A stretch of DNA of 64,000 nt from Rhizophagus clarus (Eukaryota; Glomeromycota; Glomeromycetes; Glomerales; Glomeraceae), in NCBI GenBank assembly GCA_015698045.1, contig BLAL01000254.1:62001-126000 (forward strand), in the 5' to 3' direction. Below, one piece after another: positions 46,298 through 58,965 of the stretch. Under the pieces are notes generated by a model. The model saw only the letters and a program-made list of their open reading frames with translations, ran no database searches and was not told the DNA's origin. A program made the position numbers and the translations under genes. Position 1 is the first letter of the stretch, and each line of letters starts with the position of its first letter.

Positions 46298-46440
46298 GTC
46301 TGTCAAAATATATTACTGTATTAGGTCTGTCAAAATGTATTTACGTCTGTCAAAATATATTTTGTCTGTCAAAATGTATTTCGTCTGTCAAAATGTATTA
46401 CGTCTGTCAAAATGTATTACGTCTGTCAAAATAATTACGG
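46298..46440. repeat. Seven copies of a 20-bp subterminal repeat
   Basis: GTCTGTCAAAATGTATTAC-like words start at 46298, 46325, 46345, 46364, 46383, 46402 and 46421. Related words (CGTCTGTAAAAATATG near 41857 and TACAGACGTAATTGC near 41948) lie at the left end. Clustered subterminal motifs are the usual binding sites of hAT transposases. Confidence 0.85.
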
Positions 46441-46512
46441 TTACGTCAATTCGGATTCGGCTCTGCTGCCGTATATTTCGGCATTCTAAGAATCTAATTC
46501 GCGGAGAAGTAT

Positions 46513-48284
46513 AAGAACACCCAGTATTAGAAATTAAGATTGATAAACTAGAGATTGAAATAATACGAAATAGGATCTTATCAACAATATTGCAAGATGA
46601 ATTAATCCAACATCATGATAATATGACCAAATTGCACACTAATGAACTGCATATTTATACTGATGGATCATTAAATCTAAATTCAGTTGATGGATACAAC
46701 CAAATAATTATGGGAGCAGTATGGATAGTAAAAAATACAGAAATAGATTTCACATGTGGAATTACATATTTCTCTTCCTCTACAAGACCAGAATTGTTAG
46801 CAATTTTAACAGCCTTATTAACAGTTCCTATAAATAATAACACGCACATATATACAGATAGCCAGTCAGCAATTGATAGTATCAACAATATTTTACAATT
46901 AAGAGGAATTATAGAGAGGAAACTATTTAAACAAAATAATTACATTTTATTGTATGCAATAGTAGATTTAGTTTACATTAAAAAGATTAATTTAATTTTG
47001 CATAAAGTAAAAGGACATTCAGGATGTATATGAAATGATAAAGCAGATAAGTTAGCTAAAAAAGAAAGTGAATTAGCCCTAAAAAATGAAGACAGAATAA
47101 TAGATCTGGAACTCATTCTTAATAATAGTAATTTTGAGTTCATACCAAAATGGAGTGGAGTTTGCATAGACAGACAAATAAGGAAATTTTGTGCACAAAT
47201 ATCAGATGCTATATATGAAGCCAACTAGTCATGTAACAAATATTAGAGTGATATATTTATAGATCAACATAAAAATTGGTATTGGGATGCACATTGGGAA
47301 ACAACCAAAAGAGTTAATCATTTCAACTGCAATTCCTTTAAAACTAATGATGAATTAATACATATTATAAAATGTCAAAATAATCTTCTGCCCACTATAG
47401 ATAATTTAAAACACAGATTAAATATTTACAACAATTTATTATGCCCTATGTGTAATAAAGAAGAAGAAACACTGAAACATCTTACAATTTGTGAAGGCAC
47501 ACAAGATAATTTTGAAGTAATTGAAGATCAAATTATTACAAAAATACTTAAAATCATAAAAAAACATAATTCAAAGAACAACATCAGTTATAATGAATTG
47601 GAAAAAATATTATTTAAATATAAAGATGAAGTTACTTCTGAGTTAAAAGAAAAAAATAAAGTAGAATTAACTCGTGGATTAATTTCAAGTTCTATAATGA
47701 TGAATTTACAGCAAAAAACATCCAGAAAACTTAGTAAAATAATTGCTAATAAAACAATTAACTTATTCCACAAATTTTTTAGGTCAATTCTTTGGAAGCA
47801 ACGTTGTGAAAAAATGTAACAATATGAACGTGATGCAGGAATCTCCCAAGTAGCAAAAAAAAGAAACACAAATTCAACACAAATCCTATATATCACCTAA
47901 TACATAAACAAATAATAATCGAAAATAAGAAGTATTGGAAAAATTAAAAACAAGTTTAAGCAGATATACAGATCATATTAAAGAATGGATAAAAAAAGGC
48001 AGTTCAATATTATAGAAATCAAAATCAAAAAAATTGTAAAAAGCAGTGTAGCAGGTTTTTTGACTTCCCTTCTATGATCATAAGGATGTAATATCTAAGA
48101 TAGCTCGTTTTACACATGCTTACTTATGTAGGAGAATTGTCAACCGACAGTGCACATATGGGATTTCTTTGAAATGACAAATGGTTTATAGATTAATCAT
48201 ATTAGAATTAATTAATTATATTTTTTATGTAATTTACAAAAATTTTAATAAATCTATAAATGCGCTGCAAAAAAAAAAAAAAAA
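46513..48284 (+). pseudogene. LINE 3' half (RNase H, zinc knuckle), poly(A)-tailed, right of the hAT insertion
   Basis: An open stretch at 46590-47033 encodes RNase H with LHIYTDGSLN, RPELLAIL, IYTDSQSAID and KVKGHSG. It ends at a TGA where Trp is likely and resumes as NDKADKLAKKESE. Further stops (TAG) at about 47226 and 47244 replace likely Trp codons. Next come CPMCNKEEETLKHLTIC (zinc knuckle, about 47439-47490) and an open C-terminal region to 47819. The 3' end is a 16-base A-run at 48269-48284. It is less decayed than the LINE at 22200-24549 and clearly related to it. Confidence 0.75.
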
Positions 48285-48974
48285 TAAATAAAAATAATAA
48301 CATTTCTAATATTATTATAAATTATTTATTATAATAAGAAAAATAAATATAATTTTAAATTTAATAATATATAATATTTTTGTAATCTAAAATAATTATA
48401 TATTTCTTACAAATTTATATAGTTATCTTTCTTTACAATCAATCTTAATATAGTGAATAATATAATACAATAGATTATCTATATAATATTAAATTTGAAA
48501 TATAAAAAAAAATTTGATATAATAAAATTTATTATTTATTTATTATATAATATAGTATAAAGTAAAATATACAAATAGTATATATAAATGATTTTTTTTA
48601 TAATAAATTATTATTATAATAAATTTTTTTCAGTAAAATAAAGAATTTTTATAGCTTTTAATTAAATTTAATTAAATAATTCTATTAATAAATATTTTAT
48701 AATTATTTTAATACATTAAATATTATATAATATTAAATATCATATTATATTTTATATTAAATTATTATATCAGAATTATATTAGAATTATATTAGAATTA
48801 ATAGTCCTGATCATTTTATTTAATATTTAGACAAATAAAATTATATTAATTTATATTTATTATAAAAATAATAGTTACTTAAAAAATATTTCTGGTTAAA
48901 TTATTAAATAATAATAATTTTTTATTTATTATAGTTAATTAATGTTAAATAACATTAAATTATTTTCAGATCAA

Positions 48975-49560
48975 AATCTATAAAAAAAAAAGTAAAAGAA
49001 TTATTAATAAACATTTTTATATAAAAAAATTAAAAATCCACTTTTAATTCTTTAAAAATACTATTTATTGATTTTTATTTTTAAATTTAAGCTGAAATTT
49101 ATAAAAAAAAGTAAAAAAAATATTTCAGAAAGTATTCCTTATAATAAAAAATAAAAAAAGAATATTAGTAAATATTTTTAAATAAAATTAATAAAAAAAT
49201 TGAGTTTTTATTTACTTTTTGCTTATTTTAGATATTTATTTTAAAATCCAAAAAGACTAAAAAATATTTCTGCAAAAAAAAAAAATAAAAAAGAATATTA
49301 ATAATATTTTTAAATAAAATTAATAAAAAAATCTGAATTTTATTAATTTTTTATTTTAAATATTCATTTTGAAATCCAAAAAATTCATTATAATAAAATA
49401 TTAATATTTTTAAATAAAATTAATAAAAAAAACCTTTTAGTTTCTACTTATTTTTTATTCTAAGTATTCATTTTGAAGTTTAGAAAATATTACTATAAAA
49501 AAAATTAAAAAAAAGAAAAATTTTTGGTTATTATATATAATATTTTTAAGAGATAATTTA
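48975..49560. repeat. Degenerate AT-rich tandem repeat
   Basis: The words TTTTTAAATAAAATTAATAA followed by AAAAA recur near 49170, 49300 and 49405, each followed by TTTT..TATTTT..AT.TTCATTTTGAAATCC-like text. Four or five copies, about 110-130 bp apart. Confidence 0.6.
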
Positions 49561-49839
49561 TACATTACCATTATGATATTATTGCCTCCATTTTATCCCC
49601 CGTATTACACCCTTACTTTTTTTATTTTTTAATATATATTTCAGGAACTTAAAATTTTTTTGTTGTAAAAAATCTATTTTTCACATATTGTTAACATCAT
49701 ATGTTTTAATTTTAGCTAGTATTACATAATTCTGTCCAGATGTGATATGTCACAAGAGCAACATATAAATTTACTCTATTTCTAAAGATACAATAATTAT
49801 TTTTTTTTTTTATAAATAGTATTAAATTATTTAAAATTA

Positions 49840-50100
49840 TCATATATTATGGATCATAGTACTTTAAATATTTTACAAATTTCTGAAAGTTAATCTTATA
49901 TTATTATATCAATAATTCAAATATATTATAGATAAAATGTATTTAAAAGATTAAATAATAATCAGAAAATTATTTTTATGTAATATCTGGTAAATTAGAT
50001 TTATTAAATAATAAAATTAATAGAAAATAAATCTTTGTTTTGGATAAAAGAGGAGAGATATCATGCATAGAGAATACTGTAGCCTATAATATATAATATA
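49840..50100. repeat. Long direct repeat, left copy
   Basis: The segment with CAAATTTCTGAAAG, ATATCAATAA, AAATTAGATTTATTAAATAA and GAATACTGTAGCCT aligns along its length with 53125-53395 in the same orientation. The two are diverged. They flank retroposon copy 3. Confidence 0.65.
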
Positions 50101-50204
50101 AAAAATGCAAATAAAAATAAAAACTGATCAAGTATTTTATAATTTAAAATATATAGTACTAGTTTTTACTCAAATTAATACTTTTTAATAATAAAATAAT
50201 AATA

Positions 50205-51960
50205 TTTTTTTTTTTATGTTAAGACATTGAAGCTGCAATATCACTTTATTAGTAATTAGGGAAGATGCAAAGTACCTGTTAAATACAAAAGAATTGCTTT
50301 AAACCTGAAGGACTGCCTTATCATCTGCTCAAAAATTAAAAAATTATAAATGATAAAGGGTTACAATGAAAGAAAAAAATAAAATTTGTACAGAAAAACT
50401 AGTTTATAACACTAAGTATCCTTTCTGGTTTTCATCACAAATGACTAAGACTATGTGTCAAATCTCCCAAAATTTTCTTAATTATTGCGATTTTTGCATA
50501 TAGATCGTATTTGAAGATTTTGATCTTAAAGCTATGATACTGTTTATATTTTTTCAGTTTCTTCGATTCATTCTTGTTTTTTCATTTAGGGGGTGAAATC
50601 TTATTCAATTAGATCCAGTTGCAGGATTAGTTTCGTTCTTGTAGTTGAACTTATTAGAAGAAGAATTCTTGCTTCCCTTCTTCTTGGAATACTTAACCGT
50701 AGTCCGTAGATGAGGATGAAAAAGACTTCTTCTTAAAGGAGAAACTAGACGAATAGTGGTATGTTTGCACCAAGAAACAGTATTGCTATACCAAAGAGTA
50801 GGATTACTAATGCACTTGTATAAGTATTCCTAGGATTTAAAGTAATTCACTACTTTTCACGATCTGTCAGGTGATTTGACTTTTTAAACATTTTAATATT
50901 TAATTCGCTGAGAAATGTACTGTGTTGTAGTTTTATAAGCGTAGCAATAGTCATCAATTCAGGTGGGTTGAATAGTGCTGCTTGAAATCTCTTGTGTTTT
51001 TTTCATTCTTGGAGATTCCATGATGCTGGGAATCATCATACAGGTAGGCCTGCGAGAGGTGCCATCCACTGTGATTTGTAACTTCTAAAAAATTCAGACG
51101 TTACTAATTTAAATTGCATAATCTTATATTTATGTTGATGCTTGGTCAATATAGAGATAACATTATTTTAGGTAGACAGGTGAGATAATAAAGTATAGTT
51201 ATTCCACTTCGCAGGTATATCATAAATAAGGATATCATGAATAAAATTGCATCTGGAAGGAGTCTGATATCCAGTAATGACGTGAGAAATCTCATCATCT
51301 TGCGTCTTGTTTCTTATTTCTTTACCTGTTTATGTAAGTATAGACGCTGAAGACTCACTAGATGTCAAAGTCAGGTTAGGTTGGAAAAGCGATGGTGAAG
51401 GAAACGCTTGTCCTGAGAGACCACAAGTAGCAAAAATACTTCATCTATAACTATTATTGTAGATTGTTTAGCTTTCTTCTTGTTTTTGCCTTTACCTTTT
51501 GGCATAGTTAACATATCAGTATTTGTATAAGGGTTCAGTATGTTTGATTGGTGCTAATCAGGTGATGATTTATCTAAATCCATCTCCTGTATAACAGGCA
51601 AATCTGAAGTAGTTGACACGTTGTTTATATATCCTGTTTTTATCAATATCGTTTATTTGGGGTAGAAAGACTTGGCCAAAGTGAAAGTTGATATGAGATG
51701 GTTAGAAATAACAGTTGCTAGCTCATTGTTAAGTATAATTTGTTTAGCCTATTGTATGACTGGTGCAGTCAATGGTGTTTGAGTATATAAACTTATTTGA
51801 GTGGCCTTCTTTTACTCCATTAACCCAATCTTGTTTAAAATGAAGTATGGGTTTATGTGAGAAAAGGTTTTAAATTTGTTAAAAAATATATGTAAAAAAT
51901 GTGTAATAAACTTGTCGTATGTATTATATGTACATGTTTTTTGAATAGAAGCCATGACTA
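50205..51960 (-). mobile_element. Poly(A)-tailed retroposon family, copy 3
   Basis: The T-run at 50205-50215 is the poly(A) complement, followed by the same 3' text as copy 1 (AATATCACTTTATT). The minus-strand frame starts MASIQKTCTYNTYDKF near 51955 and gives KFKTFSHINPYFILNK, MDLDKSSPD, MPKGKGKNKKKAKQSTIIV and ISKNEKNTRDFKQ, with several stops and shifts. It is the most complete 5' end of the three copies. The basic KGKGKNKKKAK patch suggests nucleic-acid binding. Confidence 0.55.
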
Positions 51961-54676
51961 TTTGTTGTTAGTATCAGTTAATGCATCAGAAAATAAAAAA
52001 TAAAAAAATTTTTTTTTGCAGAAAATTTGGTTCAGCATGTTAACAGAAAAAGTTCTTGAATAAAATAATAATAATATTATTATTTTTTTTCTAATTTATA
52101 TAAGAAATATAAATTTATTAACAATATAGATAAAAAAAATTATATATTGTTTTTTAATTTTAATAAAATTTTATTAGTAATAAAAAATATTTAAATAAAT
52201 TAAGATCTAAAAATAAAATCAAAGATTAATCTAAAAAAATTTTTAAAAAAAAATTATTATTAGATATTAAGATTTTATTAAAATAAATATTAGTATTTAT
52301 TACTAAATAATGTTAAACAACTTTTTTAATTTAAGATAAATATATTTATTATATTTTTTTAATTTTAAAATCATTTGATTTTAAGTATTATCTGAATTTT
52401 GAAAAGTAAACTTGAAAAATAAATATAAGTATTACTTTAAATTTTTATTATATTTTATTATATTATAAATGAATATAATGATATATAAAAATATTTTTAT
52501 AAAGTATAAAAAAACTTCTGAATTTTTCTTTAAAAAAGTAGTGTTTAAAATTAAGAGAATATAATAACTAATATTACTAGTTATTATTATCTAATTTTTT
52601 TATAGTTTATTATAATTTTTATGTTTAATTAGAATTTTTTTTATTTTTTTTTATTATTACTTATTAAAAACCTTTATACTGTATTTGAAAATTAATAAAT
52701 ACTTTTCATTATATTTATATTTTATCTACTTTTTTACTTATTTATACTTAAGTTTAATTTATAATTTTGTATTTCTAGTCTATAAAAAAAAAAGAAATGG
52801 AATATTAATATTTTTTTAAAAAAATATATTTTTTTTAAAAAAAAAAATTATTTATTTATTATTTGTTTAAATGTAAAAGAAAATAATATAAAAATGTAAA
52901 CTATTTATTATTACTGACTAATAAACCATCATAAATAATATATTGCCAAAAAATAACTAAGTTAAGAAAGGAAAAGAAAAATAAAGAAAGAAGAATAATG
53001 GAAAAAAAAAAAAATTATTAAGCTAATAAATAAATCCATTTATTATAATTATGTGACAAATATTTACATGTAAAATTTAATTGTATCTATCACCTTTCTA
53101 TAAAATTTACATTTTTTTTTTAAATAAATATTATATATTATAAGTTATAATACTTCAAATATTTTACAAATTTTTGAAGATTAATCTTATACTATAATAT
53201 CAATAACTCAATTTTTATTATAAATAAAATGTATTTAAAAAATTGTATAGTAACCAAAAAATTATTTTTATATAATATTTAGACAAATTAGATTTATTAA
53301 ATAATAAAATCAATAGAAAATGAAACTTTTTTTTAGGTAAAAAAAAAAAAAAGAGAATATTATGTATAAGAAAGATACTGTGATCTGCAATATATAGTAA
53401 TTACTAAAATATCAGTAGAGTATAATATAAAAATACTTAATTTTAAAGAGTATTTAATTTTAATATATTAATATAAATTTATTTTTAGAAAAATATATTT
53501 AAAAGAAAAAAAATTTAATAATATAAAAAAAATAAAATTATATAAATAAATAAAAATAATATAAATAAAATAATATTAATATTTATAATTTTAAAATAGA
53601 TAAATCTAATATTTTAAAAAAAAAAAATTTTATATGCTGATTAAATACTTTAAGTAAACTTGCAAAATGATAAAAATATATATATTAGTAAATATATATT
53701 GAATATGAAAATTTAAACATTATACAAGAGTGTAAAGAATACATTTATTCTTTTAAAATAATAAAATTTTATCTAAAAATTATTTTAAATTTTCATTTAA
53801 AATATATTTATATAAATTCTATAAAATTTAATTTTAATTTTATTAAGAATATTATAATATTTTAAGATAATAAATTTTATATACACAAAAGAATAAAAAC
53901 TTTTTATAATAAATTCCAAATTCATTTATAAGTATAATATAATAATGGCAATAAGCTAAATTTATCCTGAATCAGATTACCGGGATTTAGGTTCTTATCC
54001 TATAACCCAAATAAACAACCTTTTAAAAGTAATCATTATGCAGTTTAGGATAAGAATCTGAACTCCTGGTTTATTTAGGGTCGCTCTTTGGGTCTTTGGG
54101 CAAAAATTGACCCTTCTCGTGTTACTGTCTTGACCCGCATAATATATTTTACAGTAAGGGTGGTCAAAGTCAGTAATGTCGCATAGGTCAAGAACGTAAT
54201 ATTTGCGTCTTTGGGATTAATGGTTTTTCGCTCGCGCGAGATCGCATTGAAGTGTTGATCATCACGTGAAACATTGAATCTTGAAATCACATGGTCGTAA
54301 AAGTTGGATCAAAACATTTACAAATTTCATATTGCGAAAATCGTTATTTTACCACACAAACATCTTAGTTTTATTTTATTAGTTTTTATAAAGTTACTTA
54401 GTTTTTTTTTTGTTCATAGTCATATACACTATACGTATATAAGTATTTCATCGAAAATAATAATTTTTGTGCTTAAAAATTAACCTACAGTCCATAATTG
54501 AAAAAGAATAAAGGAGAGTAAATAATAAAAAAAAAACTGGGCAGATAAATAATATTCTTAATTGTTCATTCGACTTAAAATGTTAAAAAGAGTAATAAAA
54601 TTTTGTTAAATTTTAACGGAAGGTGAAAAAGAAAAAAAAAAATGTATGAAAGCTACTATTGAACTGCCCTTTTTTT
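51961..54676. other. AT-rich region upstream of the Sel1 gene 3' end
   Basis: Mostly A/T. At 53125-53395 lies the right copy of the long direct repeat. Near 53989-54062 an inverted repeat (TTAGGTTCTTATCCTA against TAGGATAAGAATCT) forms a hairpin. A CACGTG lies at 54263-54268 in a GC-richer patch (54070-54300) whose function is unknown. Confidence 0.45.
53125..53395. repeat. Long direct repeat, right copy
   Basis: Partner of 49840-50100: CAAATTTTTGAAG, ATATCAATAA, AAATTAGATTTATTAAATAA and GATACTGTGATCTG occur in the same order and orientation. Confidence 0.65.
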
Positions 54677-55983
54677 CTAACAATTTCCATCTTGACCAAT
54701 ACTTTCATCGATTATCCCATTTTCGTCTCCAACACCTTTTAAGAAAATCATTGTTGCATTTTGATATTGTCGACTACGGATATCATCGATCAACATTTCG
54801 CATTCCTGTACATAGCATGATGGCATATAATTGCTTCGTAATGCTCTTTCATACCAATATAAGGCTCTTTCAAGATCTACTTGACATCCAGTTCCAGAGT
54901 GATAAAATCTTCCAAGAAGTAATTTATTAGGTCCAGGGGATAAAGGAAAATTCTCACAAACAGTGCGAACCAAATTAAATGCTTCAACGTGATTTTGAGC
55001 GACATTAATACCTTTAAGAAGATGTAAAGCATATTGCATTTTACCACCCCAGTAAATATCACTTTCACTAGAACGTCGGAACCATTCAAGTGCACCAGCT
55101 TCATCTTTCAAGGTACCAATTCCAGCCAATTTGCAGTTACCTAAAAGTTTCATGCCTTGTGGATCTCCTAATTCGGCCAAACGATGATATAACTCATAAG
55201 CGCGTTTGTGATTTACTGGGGTACCAAGACCATATCGAAGACAATACGCGAGATTAAACATTGCGTCATGGTGTCTATTTATTGTTATGATAACTAATTT
55301 AATTTTTATGTTTTTGAAATTACTTCCTAAAAGAAAAATAAATAGACTAAAAAAAATATATATATATATTACCCCATAACAACAGCACGTTCATAACATT
55401 GAACAGCACGCGACGCGTCAGTTTCAACACCAATACCCATTTGAAAACAGATTCCCAGTTGACACAACGTTGCCGCATTTGGAGGATCTGCACTTGCTAT
55501 TTCCAAATATATTTTCACGGCCTTCTTTTCATCTCTAATAAAAAATTAAAGTAATAAATTATTTTAAAATTCGAATAATTAATATAAATTTAATAATACA
55601 TACTTAACCACACCAATACCATGTTGAAGACAGTAAGCGAATTGGTGTTTACCGCGTTGTGAACCTAAATCGGCAGCAGCTGCGAAAAATGAAAACGCGA
55701 GTTGAGGATTACGAGGATTCGCGACGTGAAGCAAAAAATGTCCTTGATCATAAAAATGCTCTGCTTGTTGGAACGCGAATAAAGTTGAAGGATTAAACAT
55801 ATTTATATCTGCCGGAGGTGTTGCAGGAAATATTTCAGGAACAAAATTATCATTACGTGGAGTGTGTGGGGTAGTTGGTGTAGGTGGATATGTGACGTAA
55901 TTTTGATTTATAGGAGAACCATGAAATTTATGAGATAAATTTTCCATTTCTAAACAAAACAAAACGTGTTATTTTAATATAAT

Positions 55984-56027
<44 letters not shown>

Positions 56028-56524
56028 TATATATATATATAAAATTATACCCTCAGGTATGACAACCATGCCGAGTTCATTTTGACTATTAAAGCACTGT
56101 GACATATATTGACACATAGTGATAAAAAAGTATAAATTGTAAAAAGTTAGTTAAAGTTAATAAAAGTTTAATAAATAACTATAAAATAATACATAAATTA
56201 AACATAAAATACCTCGGGTTTATATTCATTTTGAGGATAAATTGATAATGAAACTTCTTCTTCTGTTTTTATTAAATTAATTGAAGTAGACATTTGTGTT
56301 GAATAAAGCGTAGACGCGGTATCTTGTTGATGTATTTGTAACGGTTGTTGAGAATTTTTAAAGGTTGTAATAGCAATAAGCTCTTTTGGTTCATATACAG
56401 GACTAGGATACATAACACTTCTGGTACCGAACGTATTTACATTTGTATGAAAATGACTTGATGAAATGTTCTCTTGCGAGAATATTGAACCGCACTCAGA
56501 ATTTACATAACATTGGCTATCCAT
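54677..56524 (-). CDS. Sel1-like repeat protein
   Basis: Five exons on the minus strand: 56524-56213, 56096-56051, 55949-55604, 55534-55373 and 55274-54677, with consistent phase, giving 487 residues. The N-terminal about 170 residues are low complexity with a Pro/Thr patch (YPPTPTTPHTPR). From there to near residue 450 run Sel1-type alpha-helical repeats such as FAYCLQHGIGV, LGICFQMGIGVETDASRAVQ, FNLAYCLRYGLGTPVNHKRA, LLGNCKLAGIG and LGRFYHSGTGC. Sel1 repeats are protein-binding scaffolds; fungal members with long tails include chitin synthase activators (Skt5/Chs4-like) and signalling adaptors. The order of repeats here would fit a Chs4-like activator, but no C-terminal CaaX is present, so only the class is claimed. 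The start is the first ATG of the upstream exon. Confidence 0.85.
55989..56015. repeat. Poly(T) run in the Sel1 gene intron
   Basis: A T-run of about 27 followed by an A-run and an (AT)n stretch, lying in the intron between exons 2 and 3. Such homopolymers are often unstable and hard to assemble. Confidence 0.85.
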
Positions 56525-57174
56525 TATTAAAATATAAATACGATTAGATCAAAAGATGATAAAATGGGTAAGAAACAGGGAAAGAATTTCAGTAGGTTAC
56601 TTTAAAGAAGTCGCTTATAGAGTCGTAAAAAAATGATGGAAGGCGGTAAAATGGAAATTAGTAAGGATAATATATGATTAAATTTTATTGCATTTAATAC
56701 ATAATTTTTGGTTTATTTTATAATGGATTTTTTTTTATTATTATTTGTACTTTTTTTTCTGCTAATTATTTTTTTTTTTTTTTTTTTTTTGTTTCACTAT
56801 CTATTAATATGAGTTAGTATTGTAAATGTTACATAAAAAAAAAATGTATAGTAGTATAAAAAAAAAAAGATAATGTGATTGTCTGCGCGCACGAATATTA
56901 TTAGGTCGCATGTTACCGAAGAATTGGAAGTCCTTACGAACATCTCTACTGATAATATTGATGACCTCGTGGCACATTATTACTGAGTATATATCATTGA
57001 TACTATTTTAGAATTATTTTTTTTCTTTCCTAAAGTTCACAATACGCTTTTTTTATTATAATAGCTATAAAAAAAAAAAAAAAAAAAAAAAGAGAGGGAA
57101 AAAAGGTGAGGAAAAAGGACAAATAAAATGATAACAATAATGATAAGTAAATAAAAAAATATCAATATTTGAAT

Positions 57175-57214
<40 letters not shown>

Positions 57215-58622
57215 CAATAACAAAGTTCATGCTATTTTATATCACCAAAAAAGGGTAAATTTTTTGTCTCAATTAAGGTCACGTTTGGAAAAACGATTGT
57301 AAAAAAAAAACGAATCTTCCCACTTCAGCCTTACATTACTGCATACTTGTATATTATAAGTAATTATATTCTCAAAAAGTCTAGTGTTATTTCACCCTTG
57401 TAACTTAATTTATTTATTGAACTTTTCTCGAAATATGAAAATTAGGAGTACGGAAAGAGATTTGGAAAAATAAAATTCTTTTATCAAGAAAAAAAATTCC
57501 ATAGACTAATAAATTTATATAATTCACGAAACGGTAAACGCGGAAATACGTTGTGGATCAAACTCCTATTCATTTGCGATAACATTATATTATCATAAAT
57601 ACGTAGATCAAAGAAAAACATTTTCAAAATATTTCATTGTTCATTTTCTTTACGATAAACAGAAGATCGTGAGAATGACCATTTCAAGTAAGTTTCTATG
57701 AATACCCTTCGCGAGAACATTGTGCAATAATTATGTCTTTTAATTGGTTATTAAACCTCAATGGACAAATTATTTTTGGTATGTTAAGTTGATCGGGACA
57801 ACTATAACCAAAGGGTATTTTCTAAAAACTGCGCAATGATCGATGCCTTGCAGCAACATATAACTTTTTATCTCTATGCATTGTTTTTTTTTCGTGGGGG
57901 TGATTGTACTTGTATGGAAAGTTAGCGTATCATTGTTTATGTTGTATTTTTCCAGTCTAAATCAGGGGCAAGCGCCAAAGAATATATTTATATATACAAT
58001 TTTCTATATATATTTCGATAATAGGGGAACCCGCAAACGCGTTCAACGCGAATAAATACACACATTTTTAAGTATTTCCTCAAATGGACATTAAAATTAA
58101 AAATATTTTATTTATTTTAATTTATAACACAGACCACAAAAAGTTCTTTATCAAAACTGAACCTTTGACCTGGGAATTTGATGTTACAATGGATAAATTC
58201 GGTTTTCAGTTTTGACATCAAAAAGACAGGTAAGCTCCTTTTTGGTAAGAATAATGTTGTGTTTAACTTTAACCTGTTTACTTACTTGTCAAAGCTTTCA
58301 AAAATATTTTTTAATATTATGCAATATTTGACTTAATGTAACATTGTGCAACCATTGTGGGGGGAAGCGAATGCAGATTTACTTGCAGCCCACAAAAATA
58401 CAATTGCTTTGCTCTTATGCATTATGCTTCAAAGTGTCTATGCTTTAATTGGTAATACTAACAAAGTACGCGTAAAAAAATGTAGAAGTTATATGAACTT
58501 TTTTAACAATAAGAAATGTGAAAGAAAAAAATTAAAAAGAAAAAAATTAAAAAGAAAAAAATACTACCATTTTTAGTGTTGATTTTCATACGTCATTTAT
58601 GTCACTCTCTTTCCCCCCTGCT

Positions 58623-58666
<44 letters not shown>

Positions 58667-58928
58667 GAATTCGAGATCGCTGCGGTAAAACATTTCAAAC
58701 GGTCGAAGTTTATCTTCTTTATCTCTTTATTTTGAGTATTGTTGTACTTTTAAAGCATTGTGTTCGATATTTTTTTCGATGCATTCATAAGTCAACCATC
58801 AATAATTTAACATAATAGTTATTAATAACATATTGTGTAAAATAACTTTCTTTACTTCAAAATATTGTCATCATATCCATCTTATGCCTCAATTGTTTTT
58901 TTTTTTTTTGACCCGAAAATCAAAAAAA

Positions 58929-58965
<37 letters not shown>

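Larger units (their letters stand above)
41821..46512 (+). mobile_element. Autonomous-looking hAT-type element, 4.7 kb, nested in a LINE
   Basis: The ends are ATACTTTTCCGCGAATTA (41821-41838) and its inverse at 46495-46512 with one transition; subterminal TTTCGGCAT and TACGTCTGT words also occur at both ends. The interior holds a complete hAT transposase gene, two minisatellites and seven copies of a 20-bp subterminal word at the right. The flanking repeat is only TATA (41820-41823 and 46510-46513) or TA, not the 8 bp expected for hAT, so the exact ends or the assignment of these ends to this transposase remain open. LINE sequence lies on both sides. Confidence 0.65.
48285..50204. other. Very AT-rich region with a degenerate tandem repeat
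   Basis: No gene. Between about 48975 and 49560 a unit of about 110-130 bp recurs (see next entry). At 49840-50100 lies one copy of a long direct repeat whose partner is at 53125-53395. Confidence 0.5.

Noticed and set aside
41820..46513. Reading the ends as a TA-target Tc1/mariner element that merely contains a hAT gene.
   Set aside because: TATA/TA flanks alone are weak in such AT-rich DNA, and the subterminal arrays fit a hAT element better; kept as an open question in the finding rather than as a separate feature.
54070..54300. GC-richer patch with CACGTG and an open minus frame; considered as a small RNA gene or tRNA.
   Set aside because: No cloverleaf, A/B box or other RNA-gene signature could be recognised.
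54646..54930. Plus-strand frame of 94 residues.
   Set aside because: Antisense to the last exon of the Sel1-repeat gene.
58346..58815. Two short plus frames with KKLKRKK repeats.
   Set aside because: Low-complexity A-rich repeats and a poly(T) run produce them.
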